From assembly GCF_004570865.1 (NCBI RefSeq), contig NZ_SPQS01000006.1, positions 124,001-188,000 of the forward strand: a DNA stretch of 64,000 nucleotides, in the 5' to 3' direction. Positions 49,578 to 60,906 of this stretch are shown piece after piece (the first letter of the stretch is position 1; the number at the start of each line of letters is the position of its first letter). Under the pieces are notes generated by a model, which was not told the origin of the DNA, did no database searches, and worked only from the letters and a program-made list of their open reading frames with translations. The stretch comes from Bradyrhizobium frederickii (GTDB taxonomy: Bacteria > Pseudomonadota > Alphaproteobacteria > Rhizobiales > Xanthobacteraceae). The position numbers and the translations under genes are program-made.

Positions 49578-50228
49578 ATGCGATCTTTCTCCCTCATCGA
49601 TTTCGCCTCGCTGTTCATCGCGCTGCGCTGGACCGTTGCGCTCGTGGTGCTCGCGCTTCTGTTCGGTGCGCCGCTTGCGCTCGGGCTCGCCATGGGCCGC
49701 ATCAGCCGCTTTGCCGGTCTGCGCTGGACGACGGCCGCACTCATCCAGGTGATCCAGAGCGTGCCGCTGCTCGGCCTGCTGTTCTTCTTCTATTTCGGCA
49801 TGCCGGTTTTCCTCGGCATCCAGGTGCCGGCACTCGTCGCCGTGACCGTCGCCTACACGCTCTACACCGCCGCCTTCCTCGGCGAGATCTGGCGCGGCGG
49901 GCTGGAGGCCGTAAAGCAGGCGCAATGGGAGGCCGGCGCATGCCTCGGCCTCTCCGCCTGGCAGCAATTCCACCACATCGTCGCGCCGCAGGCGCTGCGG
50001 CTTTCGCTGCCGCCGACCGTGGGCTTCCTGGTGCAGCTGATCAAGGGTACCTCGCTCGCCTCGATCCTCGGCTTCGTCGAACTCGCACGCGCCGGACAAG
50101 TGGTGAGCGCGGCGACGTTCCAGCCACTGCTCACCTACGCGCTGGTCGCTGCGATCTATTTCGCGCTGTGCCTGCCGCTCACGCTCTGGTCCCGCTCCTT
50201 GGAGGCCCGCCTCGATGGCTCTCGTTGA
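49578..50228 (+). CDS. Polar amino acid ABC transporter permease
   Basis: A 216-residue second PAAT permease with the [20 protein letters not shown] coupling motif near residue 116. GAGGGACA precedes the ATG. Its 3' end overlaps the ATPase gene by 14 bases; the two permeases probably form a heterodimer. Confidence 0.9.
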   Translation: MRSFSLIDFASLFIALRWTVALVVLALLFGAPLALGLAMGRISRFAGLRWTTAALIQVIQSVPLLGLLFFFYFGMPVFLGIQVPALVAVTVAYTLYTAAFLGEIWRGGLEAVKQAQWEAGACLGLSAWQQFHHIVAPQALRLSLPPTVGFLVQLIKGTSLASILGFVELARAGQVVSAATFQPLLTYALVAAIYFALCLPLTLWSRSLEARLDGSR

Positions 50229-50943
50229 AATCCGCAACGTGCACAAGACATTCGGCAAGGTCGAGGTGCTCAAGGGCGTCTCGCTCGATGTCGAGGAAGG
50301 TGAGATCGTCACGATCATCGGCCGCTCCGGCTCGGGCAAATCGACGCTGCTCCGCTGCATCAATGCGCTCGAGAGCGTCGATTCCGGCGAGATCCGGGTG
50401 GAGGGCCAGAAGGTCCACGCCAAGATGCCGGGCCTGAAGAAATTCCGACAGCGCGTCGGCATCGTGTTCCAGGCCTTCAACCTGTTTCCGCATCTAAAGG
50501 TCGAGCGCAACATCACGCTGGCTCCGCTACTCACCGGCCGTATCGAGAAGGCGAAAGCACGTGCGCTGGCCGAGGATGTGCTCACCCGCGTCGGCCTCGC
50601 CGACAAGATCGACGCATGGCCGGAGCAGCTGTCCGGCGGCCAGCAGCAGCGCGTCGCCATCGCCCGGTGCCTGGCGATGGCGCCCCACCTCATGCTGTTC
50701 GACGAGGTGACCTCGGCGCTCGATCCCGAGCTCGTCGGCGAAGTCCTGAAGGTGATGGAGGCGATGGCGAAACAAGGCATGACCATGATCCTGGTCACGC
50801 ACGAGATGGGCTTTGCCCGCAACGTCGCCAACCGCATCGTGTTCATGCACCAGGGCCGCGTCTGGGAACAGGGACCGCCGGCAAGACTGTTCGCCAGCCC
50901 CGAGACGCCCGAGCTCGCAAGCTTCATCGCATCCGCCAAGTGA
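50215..50943 (+). CDS. Polar amino acid ABC transporter ATP-binding protein
   Basis: A 242-residue ABC ATPase: Walker [10 protein letters not shown] (36-44), Q-loop, signature [13 protein letters not shown], Walker [15 protein letters not shown] and the switch His in VTHEMGFA. It powers the importer encoded by the flanking genes. Confidence 0.94.
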   Translation: MALVEIRNVHKTFGKVEVLKGVSLDVEEGEIVTIIGRSGSGKSTLLRCINALESVDSGEIRVEGQKVHAKMPGLKKFRQRVGIVFQAFNLFPHLKVERNITLAPLLTGRIEKAKARALAEDVLTRVGLADKIDAWPEQLSGGQQQRVAIARCLAMAPHLMLFDEVTSALDPELVGEVLKVMEAMAKQGMTMILVTHEMGFARNVANRIVFMHQGRVWEQGPPARLFASPETPELASFIASAK

Positions 50944-50971
50944 GAACCTTCCACCCTTCAAGGAGAGAGTC

Positions 50972-51769
50972 ATGAGAAAATTGAAATCCCTCTTCACCAT
51001 CGCAGCCGCGGCGCTTGCCGTTCTCGCAGCGCCAAGTCTCGCCAGCGCCGACAAGCTTCAGGACGTGCTCGGTTCGGGTAAGCTGCGCGTCGGCATCCTG
51101 ACCGACGCCGCGCCCTGGGGATTCAAGGACGACAAGGGCGAGATCGCCGGCCTCGACGCCGATCTCGCCAAGCTGATCGCTGCCGACATGGGCCTGAAGC
51201 TCGAGCTCGTTCCGGTGACGGGTGCCGCGCGCATCCCGAGCCTGTTGTCGGACAAGATCGACATGCTGATCGCCGGTCTCGGCGCAACGCCGGAGCGCGC
51301 CCAGCAGGTGATGTTCTCGCAGCCCTACGCGGTGGTCAATCTCGGCGTGTACGGCGCCAAGTCGCTGCCCGCCTCGACCGGCAAGAAGCCCGACAATCTC
51401 GACGGCCGCAGTGTGGCAGTGGCCAAGGGCTCAACGCTCGACGTCTGGCTCACCGACAACGCGCCGAAGGTAAAGCTGGTGCGCTTCGAGGACACTCCGG
51501 CGGCGATTGCGGCCTATCTCGCCGGACAGGCCGACACGTTTGCCGAGAACAGCGCCATCGCGCTGAAGGTACAGGACCAGAACCCGACCAAGGAGGTCGA
51601 GCTGAAGTTCCTGATCCGCCAGTCGCCGGCTCACGTCGGCGTGCGCCAGGGCGAGCAGAACCTGCTCAACTGGATCAACACCGACATCTTCTTCAACAAG
51701 CTCAACGGCAAGCTCGGCGCGCTTCAGCTCAAATGGTTCAAGGAAGAGCAGACCCTGCCGACGCTGTGA
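50972..51769 (+). CDS. Periplasmic amino-acid-binding protein of the ABC transporter
   Basis: A 265-residue SBP_bac_3 family protein. A signal peptide (residues 1-26, cleavage near ASA-DK) directs it to the periplasm. The LRVGILTDAAPWGFKDDKG pattern and GLDADLAKLIA are typical of amino-acid binders. AAGGAG precedes the ATG. It sets the specificity of the transporter; the ligand is inferred to be the deaminase or deacylase substrate. Confidence 0.92.
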   Translation: MRKLKSLFTIAAAALAVLAAPSLASADKLQDVLGSGKLRVGILTDAAPWGFKDDKGEIAGLDADLAKLIAADMGLKLELVPVTGAARIPSLLSDKIDMLIAGLGATPERAQQVMFSQPYAVVNLGVYGAKSLPASTGKKPDNLDGRSVAVAKGSTLDVWLTDNAPKVKLVRFEDTPAAIAAYLAGQADTFAENSAIALKVQDQNPTKEVELKFLIRQSPAHVGVRQGEQNLLNWINTDIFFNKLNGKLGALQLKWFKEEQTLPTL

Positions 51770-51824
51770 ATTTCGGACCGGCTCTCGCATCATGCGAGAG
51801 CCAACCCTGACGAGGAGTATTCAG

Positions 51825-52169
51825 ATGATCAAACGTTACGTCGTCGGCTCGCGCATGAGCCAGGCCGTCGCCGCCGGCGGCGTGGTGCACATCGCAGGCC
51901 AGGTGGCCGATGACCGCAAGGCCGGCATCGTGTCGCAGACCGAGCAGGTGCTCGCGAAAATCGACGCTCTGCTCAAGGAAGCCGGCTCGGATCGGTCCAG
52001 GCTCATTGCGGTCAACGTCTTCCTGCCGCACATCACCGATTTCGACACCATGAACTCGGTCTACGACGCCTGGATCGATCCGGCCAATCCGCCGGCGCGC
52101 GCCTGCGTCGAAGCCCGCCTCGCCGATCCCGACCTGCGCGTCGAGATGACCGCGGTCGCCTTGCTCTAA
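51825..52169 (+). CDS. RidA-family protein
   Basis: A 114-residue YjgF/YER057c/UK114 member. The active-site Arg is in P-P-A-R-A-C-V-E-A-R-L near 89-99. RidA proteins hydrolyse reactive enamine/imine products of PLP-dependent dehydratases, which fits the deaminase at the head of this operon. GAGGAG precedes ATG 51825. Confidence 0.9.
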   Translation: MIKRYVVGSRMSQAVAAGGVVHIAGQVADDRKAGIVSQTEQVLAKIDALLKEAGSDRSRLIAVNVFLPHITDFDTMNSVYDAWIDPANPPARACVEARLADPDLRVEMTAVALL

Positions 52170-52231
52170 GGCGCTGCCCTTTTCTTCAACCTGCGGCCGG
52201 CGCCGGTGGCGGCGCGGCCTCGAGGCGAGCC

Positions 52232-53260
52232 ATGCATACCGGACTTTTCCACGAGATCGACTTCGAGAAGGACCAGAAATGGTCCGGCCATCTCGGCATT
52301 CCCTTCTCGATCGACCGCTCCCCCTACTTCCAGCTCAAGATCCCGATCTTCCGGATCAAGAACGGCGCCGGGCCGAAGCTGCTATTGATGGCCGGCAATC
52401 ACGGCGACGAATATGAGGGTGAGATCGCGCTGACGCGGCTGTATCGCCGGTTGGATGCGAGCGCCATCAAGGGCGAGATCACCATCCTGCCGTTCGCCAA
52501 TTGGCCCGCCGTGATGGCGGCGCGCCGCCGCTCGCCGCTTGACGAAGGCAATCTCAACCGCGCCTTTCCCGGCAATGAAGCGGGCACGCCGACCTTTCGT
52601 CTGGCGCATTTCCTCGAGCACGAGCTGTTTCCGCGACACGACGTCGTCTTCGACCTCCACTCCGGCGGCACGTCCATGGCGCACGTACCTTGCGCGCTGA
52701 TCGAGCGGCAGGGACCGCCCGAGATGTTCGGCCACGCGCTAGGTCTGATGGAGGAGTTAGGGATGCCGTTCGCCTTCATCGCCGAGAACGGCGCCTCGGC
52801 GCCGACCTCCATGGCGGCGGCCGCACGCGCAGGCGCGATCGGCCTCTCCGGCGAATTCGGCGGCGGCGGCACCGTGACGCCACAGACCATGGCGCTCACC
52901 GCGCGCGCCGTCGACCGGCTGCTGCTCGCGCTCGGCCTCGTCCAGGCCCCTGTGCTGGGGCCGCATGCGCCGGTCGAACACGCCACAGAGCTGCTGGCCC
53001 TGCAAAGCCATGCCCAGGCGGTGTTCGCGACGCGCCGCGGCTGGTTCGAGCCAGCTGTCACCGTCGGTGCGCGGGTCAAGGCGGGCGACGTCGCCGGCTG
53101 GTACCACGACTTCGAGCGCCCGGAGCTTGCCGAAGAGGCGCTGCGCTTCCCCGCCGACGGCATCGTGATTTCGCAGCGCCTGCACACCGACAGCCAGAGC
53201 GGCGACTGCCTGGTCCAGGTCGGCCGTGCGCTGTCACGCGAGGAGTTGCCTGCGCGCTGA
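52232..53260 (+). CDS. Succinylglutamate desuccinylase/aspartoacylase-family deacylase (DoeB-like)
   Basis: A 342-residue M14-type metallo-deacylase. Zinc ligands in G-N-H-G-D-E-Y-E (His, Glu) and D-L-H-S-G-G (His); C-terminal beta domain near 270-330. The closest named relatives are DoeB-type N-acetyl-diaminobutyrate deacetylases. In the operon it would release a free amino acid from an N-acyl form. Confidence 0.85.
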   Translation: MHTGLFHEIDFEKDQKWSGHLGIPFSIDRSPYFQLKIPIFRIKNGAGPKLLLMAGNHGDEYEGEIALTRLYRRLDASAIKGEITILPFANWPAVMAARRRSPLDEGNLNRAFPGNEAGTPTFRLAHFLEHELFPRHDVVFDLHSGGTSMAHVPCALIERQGPPEMFGHALGLMEELGMPFAFIAENGASAPTSMAAAARAGAIGLSGEFGGGGTVTPQTMALTARAVDRLLLALGLVQAPVLGPHAPVEHATELLALQSHAQAVFATRRGWFEPAVTVGARVKAGDVAGWYHDFERPELAEEALRFPADGIVISQRLHTDSQSGDCLVQVGRALSREELPAR

Positions 53261-53301
53261 ACTTTGGAGACGATATCGACCGCGACCAACTTCGGGATTC
53301 G

Positions 53302-54366
53302 ATGACCGATCCGGCAAAGCCAGGCTATGACGACGTGGTGCGCATTCCGGCGCCGCCCGGCCGCAGCAATGCGACCGGACGGCCGCCGCGTATCGAGGAA
53401 GTCGCGGCGCGCGCGGGCGTCGCGCCGATCACGGTGTCCCGGGTGCTGCGCCACCCCGAGAAGGTCAATCGGAAGACCCGCGAGCGAATCCTCTCGGTGA
53501 TCGAGGCGACCGGCTACGCCTCCAACCCGCATGCCCGCGCGCTGCGCTCGGGCCGGTCGAACGTGGTCATCGCCTTCGTCTCCAACATCCTCAGCCAGCA
53601 GTTCGGCCTCGCGGTACGCAGCTTTGCCGCGACGCTCGAGCCGGAAGGTTTTGAGGTGCTGGTCGGCCAGACCTCCTACTCCTATGCCAAGGAGGTCGCG
53701 ATGATCCAGTCGCTGCGCGGCATCCGTCCCGCCGCGGTGATGTTCACTGGCGTAATCGAGCTCGAGGAGAACCGGGCCGCGCTGGCCGAGCTCGGCATTC
53801 CCGTGATCGAGACCTGGGCGTTTCCGCGCGATCCCATCGATATGCTGGTCGGCCTGCCCAATGCGGATGCCGGCGCGATGGCGGCACAGAGGCTCGCCGA
53901 GGCCGGACATCGCCGCGTCGCCTTCATCGGCCGCAGCAGCGGCCGTGGCGCCCTCCGCCGCGACGGTTTTCGCGCGGCGGCGGCAAAGCTCGGTCTCGAG
54001 ATCGTCCACGAGATCGGTGTGGGTGAGATCACGGGCCTCGTTGACGGCCGCGCCGCCTTCACCGCCCTGCTCGATCGCGGCGGCGAGGTCGATGCCGTGT
54101 TCTGCGCCAACGACCTGCTCGCGACCGGCGCACTGATCGAGGCGCGCGCACGCGGCCTTTCGGTACCGCGCGATCTCGCCGTGCTCGGCTTCGGCGACAA
54201 CGACGTCGCCGATCAGATCACGCCCGGCCTCACCACCATCTCGTTCGATGCGGCGGCCCTGGGGCGGATTGCGGGGGAATTGCTTCTGGCGCGGCTATCC
54301 GGTCCGCCGGCAGCCGAGCAGCGGCTCGCCGTCGAATTGTCCATGGTCGAGCGCGGTAGCGTCTGA
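53302..54366 (+). CDS. LacI-family transcriptional regulator
   Basis: A 354-residue LacI/GntR-type repressor: helix-turn-helix RIEEVAARAGVAPITVSRVL near residues 30-49 with hinge region to 87, then a periplasmic-binding-like sensor domain. It is the last gene of the run that begins at 47602. A perfect LacI-style palindrome lies before the first gene, indicating it represses the whole operon including itself. The start lies within a long open frame, so an earlier start cannot be excluded. Confidence 0.88.
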   Translation: MTDPAKPGYDDVVRIPAPPGRSNATGRPPRIEEVAARAGVAPITVSRVLRHPEKVNRKTRERILSVIEATGYASNPHARALRSGRSNVVIAFVSNILSQQFGLAVRSFAATLEPEGFEVLVGQTSYSYAKEVAMIQSLRGIRPAAVMFTGVIELEENRAALAELGIPVIETWAFPRDPIDMLVGLPNADAGAMAAQRLAEAGHRRVAFIGRSSGRGALRRDGFRAAAAKLGLEIVHEIGVGEITGLVDGRAAFTALLDRGGEVDAVFCANDLLATGALIEARARGLSVPRDLAVLGFGDNDVADQITPGLTTISFDAAALGRIAGELLLARLSGPPAAEQRLAVELSMVERGSV

Positions 54367-54376
54367 GCGTTGCGAT

Positions 54377-54670
54377 TTAGGCGATGCTCTTGAGATCCTG
54401 CTGGATCGCGGCGAGCAAGGATTGCAGCGCCTCGCTGTTTACCGGCTTGGCCGCGAGATCCTTGGCGGATGGCTGCCTGGCAGGTTGCGCGGCCTTGACC
54501 GGACGCTTCGGGAATGGCGGGGCCGGCATCGCGGGACGGCTCAAATCGCCCTCCTCGTCGACATGGACGAACTTGCCATGGATGACGTCGTCGCGACGGC
54601 CCATGATGAACATGGTCGTCCAATAGCCGGCAGCCAGCAGGATGACGCAGAAAACACTGATCTCTAACAT
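54377..54670 (-). CDS. Membrane-anchored small protein of unknown function
   Basis: A 97-residue protein from ATG 54670: an N-terminal membrane helix (about 4-24), an acidic middle, then a Pro/Lys/Ala-rich linker and a short C-terminal helix. No family recognised. It faces tail to tail with the LacI gene. Confidence 0.6.
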   Translation of the reverse strand: MLEISVFCVILLAAGYWTTMFIMGRRDDVIHGKFVHVDEEGDLSRPAMPAPPFPKRPVKAAQPARQPSAKDLAAKPVNSEALQSLLAAIQQDLKSIA

Positions 54671-54821
54671 CGCAACACCCAAAATATGCGCGATGATTCA
54701 ATGCCTTCGCGGGCCCGTCAATAAACAGCCGGTCACACCTGCGGCTTTTGCGGGCAGGTGTGACCATTTGGTGACTCTTTGTTAACCAATGAGAGGCCCT
54801 GCGGTCGGGTTTTATGCGAGT

Positions 54822-55772
54822 TCAGGAGCCCAGTGCGTCGAGAACGTGCCGCGCAACCACGGGATCGTCGAGGTAGCCCACGATGCCGTGGCGGTTGTCT
54901 GTCCCGTTGAGGACGTTCGCATAGTTCTCGATAGCAGGCGTGACCGGGAAGTTCGCGCGATCGAGCGGATAGAGCGCGACCACGTCCTTGGGGTCGAACG
55001 CATTGTACCAGGCTTTGGCTGGCGCCGGAAAACCGATCGGCCGGAGTTGGTCGCGGATGGCCCTGATACCCAGCGGCGAGCCCACCGTGACATACGCACG
55101 CACGTTCAGCGTTCGCCGGTCGGTCCGCATAACGTTGTAGGCTACGACCGACCCCAGCGAATGCCCGACCACCACGCAGGGCCGCTCATCGAAGCCGGCG
55201 CCGACGATGCGGTCGATCTGGTCGCGGACGCCTGACCGCGTCGTATAGAGAAATACGTCGCGCATCAGGCGCTCGATCCCGGACTGGCTCAGCCCGCCGC
55301 CGAAGCGATCGATGGTGCGGATGATCGCCTGCACCCATGCCCAATTCTGCGGACCTCGTGCCGTCGGGTTGTTGCCGAACTCCTGCTGCACCTGGGCATC
55401 TGTGATGCCGGCCTTGCTGCGGATAGACTCCGCGACGGAAGCCTGAAACTTTAGGAAATCGTCATCGACCGCGCTGCCCCGCGCCTGGATGTCGTCGGTC
55501 AGAGGCACCTGCGCCTCGCGCGCAAGTTCGTCCAGACGATCGCCGTAGTAGGGAAATGCTACTTCAAGATTGTCCGGGACGGTACGATTGATCTTGGCCG
55601 CGCCGCGTTTCAGCGTCTCCATCCAGATCGATTGCAACTCGACAGGATCCAGCCCCTGTTGCGAGCGACCATGTACCAGCACGAGACGTACAGGAAACGG
55701 ATCCGCTCGGCCTCCCGTCGCGATCAGCGACATCAGGCCAGCCGCACCTGCAAGAACTTCACGACGACGCAT
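54822..55772 (-). CDS. Tat-exported alpha/beta-hydrolase (lipase-like)
   Basis: A 316-residue protein. The N-terminus MRRREVLAGAAGLMSL is a twin-arginine signal. The mature part is an alpha/beta hydrolase with nucleophile Ser205 in GHSLG, a candidate acid in FDPKD (260-264) and His295 in R-H-G-I-V-G-Y. Start ATG 55772. It follows the caspase-like gene by 44 bases in the same orientation and shares its Tat-type export, so the two probably act together outside the cytoplasm. Confidence 0.82.
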   Translation of the reverse strand: MRRREVLAGAAGLMSLIATGGRADPFPVRLVLVHGRSQQGLDPVELQSIWMETLKRGAAKINRTVPDNLEVAFPYYGDRLDELAREAQVPLTDDIQARGSAVDDDFLKFQASVAESIRSKAGITDAQVQQEFGNNPTARGPQNWAWVQAIIRTIDRFGGGLSQSGIERLMRDVFLYTTRSGVRDQIDRIVGAGFDERPCVVVGHSLGSVVAYNVMRTDRRTLNVRAYVTVGSPLGIRAIRDQLRPIGFPAPAKAWYNAFDPKDVVALYPLDRANFPVTPAIENYANVLNGTDNRHGIVGYLDDPVVARHVLDALGS

Positions 55773-55816
55773 CGCTTTTCCTTTCCCGCCCGGAACCCGT
55801 CTTCGGCCGCGCACGA

Positions 55817-57637
55817 TCATCGGCTGCCGGTGGTCAGGGCTCCCAGCATCAATTTCATTCCGGGGGGACCGAACGTGGTCCAGAGCGACGGCCGCAGGCT
55901 GTCCCTGGCCCGCAGGACCTCGTCCCGAAGCACCACATTGCGAGTGCGGATGAGCTGCCAGCCCTGCGAGAACATCGGGCAGAACGGCACGGCGCGCTCA
56001 TATATCCTCCTGTCCGACAGTACGTCGGCCAACAGCGCAAGATCGAACAACTCGCCTTCGAGGTCACCTGCCATGAAAGACCGCACCGAGGCGACCTGCT
56101 GCGGCAGATTGGCATCGGCGTAAGCATAGGCGGCGTAGATTCCGAGCGTCGGATCAATTCCCTTCAACACGCGAATCTGATCGGCGAGTCTCGCGGCCGC
56201 CGCCGAGCGCGTTGGCCGGTCGCCTTCGATGCGGAGCACGCCGAACTGGGCCGACGTCGCCACGAGCGCCCGCAACTGATCGAGGCGGGGTCCGGCCTCC
56301 TTGTACTCGCCCCATCGCCGGCTTGACGGCGACGGGGCGTACGTGACGTCCGCCACACCGCCATTGCGGACGGTGAGCGACCCTATGAAGCCGGGTAATG
56401 CGGCAAGGACGGTCCCGCTACCGTCCGCAAACACCAGCGCGGCCGTCATTGGAGACCCATCCTGGACAGGAATGTTCACGAGGCCGGACTGGTCGGACCC
56501 GTTGCCGGGTGCAACGATCTCCGCTTGCCTGCCGCCGGCCAGCCATGCCTCGCGCAATTGGACGCCGGTCACCGAGAATCCGGTCGGCGCATTGAAGGTC
56601 GCGGCCGGCTGCTTCGCCACAATCAAGGATTGCTGGGCCGCGTTGAAGCCCGTGATCGAAGCGACCTGCAGCTCACTGACAGAATCGATGTTTCGCAGCG
56701 TCGCAAGCGGTCCGACCGCGGTGCGATTGAACTGATGGGCGGCAACGTCGATCAGCGTCACATCCCGCGGTTGGTCGACCGCCGCCGTCACCGATCCGCG
56801 CACGCGTCCCAGGTAAGCACTGTCGGGGGATTCGATCCGCGCATCGGGATATTGCGCGAGACTCGCATTTTGTCCGCGTAACCGCTGCGGCACCTCCTCG
56901 AGCAGGAACGTCTTGAGCTTCCGGTTCGAGACCACGTTCACGCCCCCGACCGTCGACACCATATTGGGCCGAGGCTTGCGGAAGGCATCGAGAAAAGTTT
57001 CGGTGAAGACGCCCTGGAACTCATCGGCCGCCTTCTGACGCAGTTCATAGGACGGCGCGCCGGGGCGGGTGCTGAAAAAGCGATCGACTTCCGGAGAGGG
57101 ACGTCCGGGGATGTAGCTTCCCAACGGGAAAATCACCGTTCCATGCAGCAGCGAGCTGTCGAAGTCCGAATTGGACCGGCAGGCATCGCAGATGATCACG
57201 ACGTTTGATACGGCGCTACGCCCGGCAAGCGCCACGCATTCGGTGAGGCTGACCGCCTCGTCGACATCGTCCGGAGCTCCGCTCAACAACCAGAACTCGT
57301 TGTTGGCAAACGCAATTCCATGACCGGAAAAGTAGATCACGAGCTGTGTCAGCGTGCCGCGATTGACGAACTCCGTCACGGCCGCCTTGAGCGCTGCGCC
57401 GGTGACGGGCGCGACCTCATCCGTGATCAGCTTGACCTCGAAATCTTCCGTCGCAAGCCACTGTGCGATCGACCTTGCGCCCGAGACGGCCGCTCTCAGC
57501 ACGGGCAGATTGCCGGTCTTGTTGACCCCGACCACCACAGCCCCGCGCGTGGAGGCCGCAGGCTGCGCCAGGACCCTCCGAGCCGCCAGCAATTGCCCCC
57601 AGACAAGTCCGCCGACAAGCACATCGCGCCGCCGCAT
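55817..57637 (-). CDS. Tat-exported caspase-like cysteine peptidase (peptidase C14 fold)
   Basis: A 606-residue protein. MRRRDVLVGGLVWGQLLAAR is a twin-arginine signal (cleavage near VLA-24). The caspase p20-like domain (about 33-260) has the catalytic dyad His106 (Y-F-S-G-H-G) and Cys153 (CDACRSN). The C-terminal 340 residues are a long region of unknown, probably beta-rich then helical fold. Bacterial caspase homologues (orthocaspases/metacaspase-like) usually prefer Arg/Lys; the specificity here is unknown. Start ATG 57637. Confidence 0.83.
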   Translation of the reverse strand: MRRRDVLVGGLVWGQLLAARRVLAQPAASTRGAVVVGVNKTGNLPVLRAAVSGARSIAQWLATEDFEVKLITDEVAPVTGAALKAAVTEFVNRGTLTQLVIYFSGHGIAFANNEFWLLSGAPDDVDEAVSLTECVALAGRSAVSNVVIICDACRSNSDFDSSLLHGTVIFPLGSYIPGRPSPEVDRFFSTRPGAPSYELRQKAADEFQGVFTETFLDAFRKPRPNMVSTVGGVNVVSNRKLKTFLLEEVPQRLRGQNASLAQYPDARIESPDSAYLGRVRGSVTAAVDQPRDVTLIDVAAHQFNRTAVGPLATLRNIDSVSELQVASITGFNAAQQSLIVAKQPAATFNAPTGFSVTGVQLREAWLAGGRQAEIVAPGNGSDQSGLVNIPVQDGSPMTAALVFADGSGTVLAALPGFIGSLTVRNGGVADVTYAPSPSSRRWGEYKEAGPRLDQLRALVATSAQFGVLRIEGDRPTRSAAAARLADQIRVLKGIDPTLGIYAAYAYADANLPQQVASVRSFMAGDLEGELFDLALLADVLSDRRIYERAVPFCPMFSQGWQLIRTRNVVLRDEVLRARDSLRPSLWTTFGPPGMKLMLGALTTGSR

Positions 57638-57779
57638 GCCCGCAACCTCATATCGCAGGACCCAACTGCTAACCCTATGGTAGTAGCATTCCCGCGTTTG
57701 CCAATCGGATTTTGCAGCCGTCGTCGGCCGCCCGGCCCCAAGCGCAGGGGCGGCCAACGTGGGTTCGGGAGCGCTTGCC

Positions 57780-58802
57780 TCAGGCCTTGTCGGGCCCGAC
57801 CCGGACCAGCTGCTTGCCGAAATTGGCGCCCTTCAGCAGCCCGATGAAGGCGCCGGGCGCGCTCTCCAGGCCCTCGGTGACGAACTCCTTGTATTTGACC
57901 TTGCCGTCGCGGACCCAGGCGGACATGTCGCGCAGGAAGTCGCCGTGCCGCGCGGCGAAGTCAGACACGATGAAGCCGCGGAAGGTCAGCCGCTTGGTCA
58001 GCGTCGCGCGCATCATGCTGGCGGCCCATTTGGGCGGCTTGGCCTCGGTGTCGTTGTAGTGGGCGATCAGGCCGCAGACCGGCACGCGGGCAAACGGGTT
58101 GAGCAGCGGGAACACCGCCTCGAACACGGCGCCGCCGACATTCTCGAAATAGACGTCGATGCCATCAGGGCAGGCCTCCTTGAGCCTGGCGGCGAAATCG
58201 GGATCGCGGTGATCGATGCAGGCATCGAAGCCGAGCTCCTTGACGACGTAGTCGCACTTGTCCTTGCCGCCGGCGATGCCGACCGCGCGTGCGCCCTTGA
58301 TCTTGGCGATCTGGCCGACGGCCGAGCCGACCGCCCCGGAGGCGCCGGCAACGACGACGGTCTCGCCTGCTTGCGGCTTGCCGATGTCGAGCAGGCCCGT
58401 ATACGCGGTCATGCCGGGCATGCCGAGCACGCCGATCGAGGTCGAGATCGGGCCAAGCTTGGGATCGACCTTGATCAGGCCCTTGCCGTTCGAGATCGCG
58501 TGGGTCTGCCAGCCGGAACGAATGCGCACGATGTCGCCGACCGCGAAATCAGGATTGTTGGACGCCGCGACCTCGCTGACCGCCTCGCCTTCCATCACGC
58601 CGCCGACCGGCACCGGCGCAGCGTAGGACGGCCCCTCGCTCATGCGCCCGCGCATATAGGGATCCAGCGACAGCCAGATCGTGCGCAGCAGGACTTCGCC
58701 CTGCCCTGGTGTCGGAATGGCGAATTCCTCCAAACGGAAATCGGACGGCTTGGGTTCGCCGACGGGACGCGCGGCGAGAACAATGCGTTTGGCTTGGGCC
58801 AT
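57780..58802 (-). CDS. NADP-dependent oxidoreductase, CurA/leukotriene-B4-dehydrogenase-like (MDR)
   Basis: A 340-residue zinc-free medium-chain reductase from ATG 58802, with AGGAGG upstream. N-terminal SLDPYMRGRM, NADPH loop A-G-A-S-G-A-V-G, GGKDKC. The group reduces alpha,beta-unsaturated ketones such as curcumin intermediates. Alone in its orientation block before guaB. Confidence 0.87.
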   Translation of the reverse strand: MAQAKRIVLAARPVGEPKPSDFRLEEFAIPTPGQGEVLLRTIWLSLDPYMRGRMSEGPSYAAPVPVGGVMEGEAVSEVAASNNPDFAVGDIVRIRSGWQTHAISNGKGLIKVDPKLGPISTSIGVLGMPGMTAYTGLLDIGKPQAGETVVVAGASGAVGSAVGQIAKIKGARAVGIAGGKDKCDYVVKELGFDACIDHRDPDFAARLKEACPDGIDVYFENVGGAVFEAVFPLLNPFARVPVCGLIAHYNDTEAKPPKWAASMMRATLTKRLTFRGFIVSDFAARHGDFLRDMSAWVRDGKVKYKEFVTEGLESAPGAFIGLLKGANFGKQLVRVGPDKA

Positions 58803-58872
58803 GGCTTCCTCCTGATTGCTTTGTCGCAATCATTTAGGAGGTGTGCAGGAACGAAGCAAACCCAACACGCGC

Positions 58873-58973
58873 TGTCATCGCCCGCGAAGGCGGGCGATCC
58901 AGTACTCCGAGCGGCTGTAATTGAATCGAGAAGCCGCGGCGTACTAGATGCCCCGCCTCAGCGGGGCATGACA
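58873..58973. repeat. 100-bp inverted-repeat element (family with 37351-37450)
   Basis: TGTCATCGCCCGCG ... GGCGGGCGATCCAGTACTCCGAG at the left, GGCGTACTAGATGCCCCG ... CGGGGCATGACA at the right; the same layout and inner sequences (GATCCAGTA, TTGAATCGAGAAGC-like) as the copy at 37351-37450. Non-coding. Confidence 0.62.
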
Positions 58974-59025
58974 CCGTCATCGACGCAAGCGCATCGAAAC
59001 CGACACGCAGCCGAGAGAGAAGCGA

Positions 59026-60708
<1,683 letters not shown>

Positions 60709-60741
60709 TCAGCGGGGATGGCTCGGTACGCCCTCCCCCCG

Positions 60742-60785
60742 CCGTCATTCCGGGGCGCGACAAAGTCGCGAACCCGGAATGACGG
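60742..60785. repeat. Short copy of the CCGTCATTCCGGGG repeat
   Basis: CCGTCATTCCGGG (60742-60754) and CCCGGAATGACGG (60773-60785) with an inner GCGAC/GTCGC dyad. It belongs to the family at 43902 and 62405. Otherwise 60520-60906 holds no gene I can support. Confidence 0.7.
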
Positions 60786-60906
60786 TGTTAGTCACACCGA
60801 GGTCACGCAGGAGTTAGGTGCCATGCGTCGATCCGCAATGGTCGCAGGCGGGCGGCGGTGATAAGCCGCGAGCAGCCCTCCCTCCCTATTTCATTACCGA
60901 TCCGTC

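Noticed and set aside
52690..53301. Extension of the LacI gene to an upstream start in the same open frame
   Set aside because: The upstream part overlaps the deacylase gene and translates to Arg/Ala-rich sequence unlike LacI N-termini; ATG 53302 gives a normal-length repressor.
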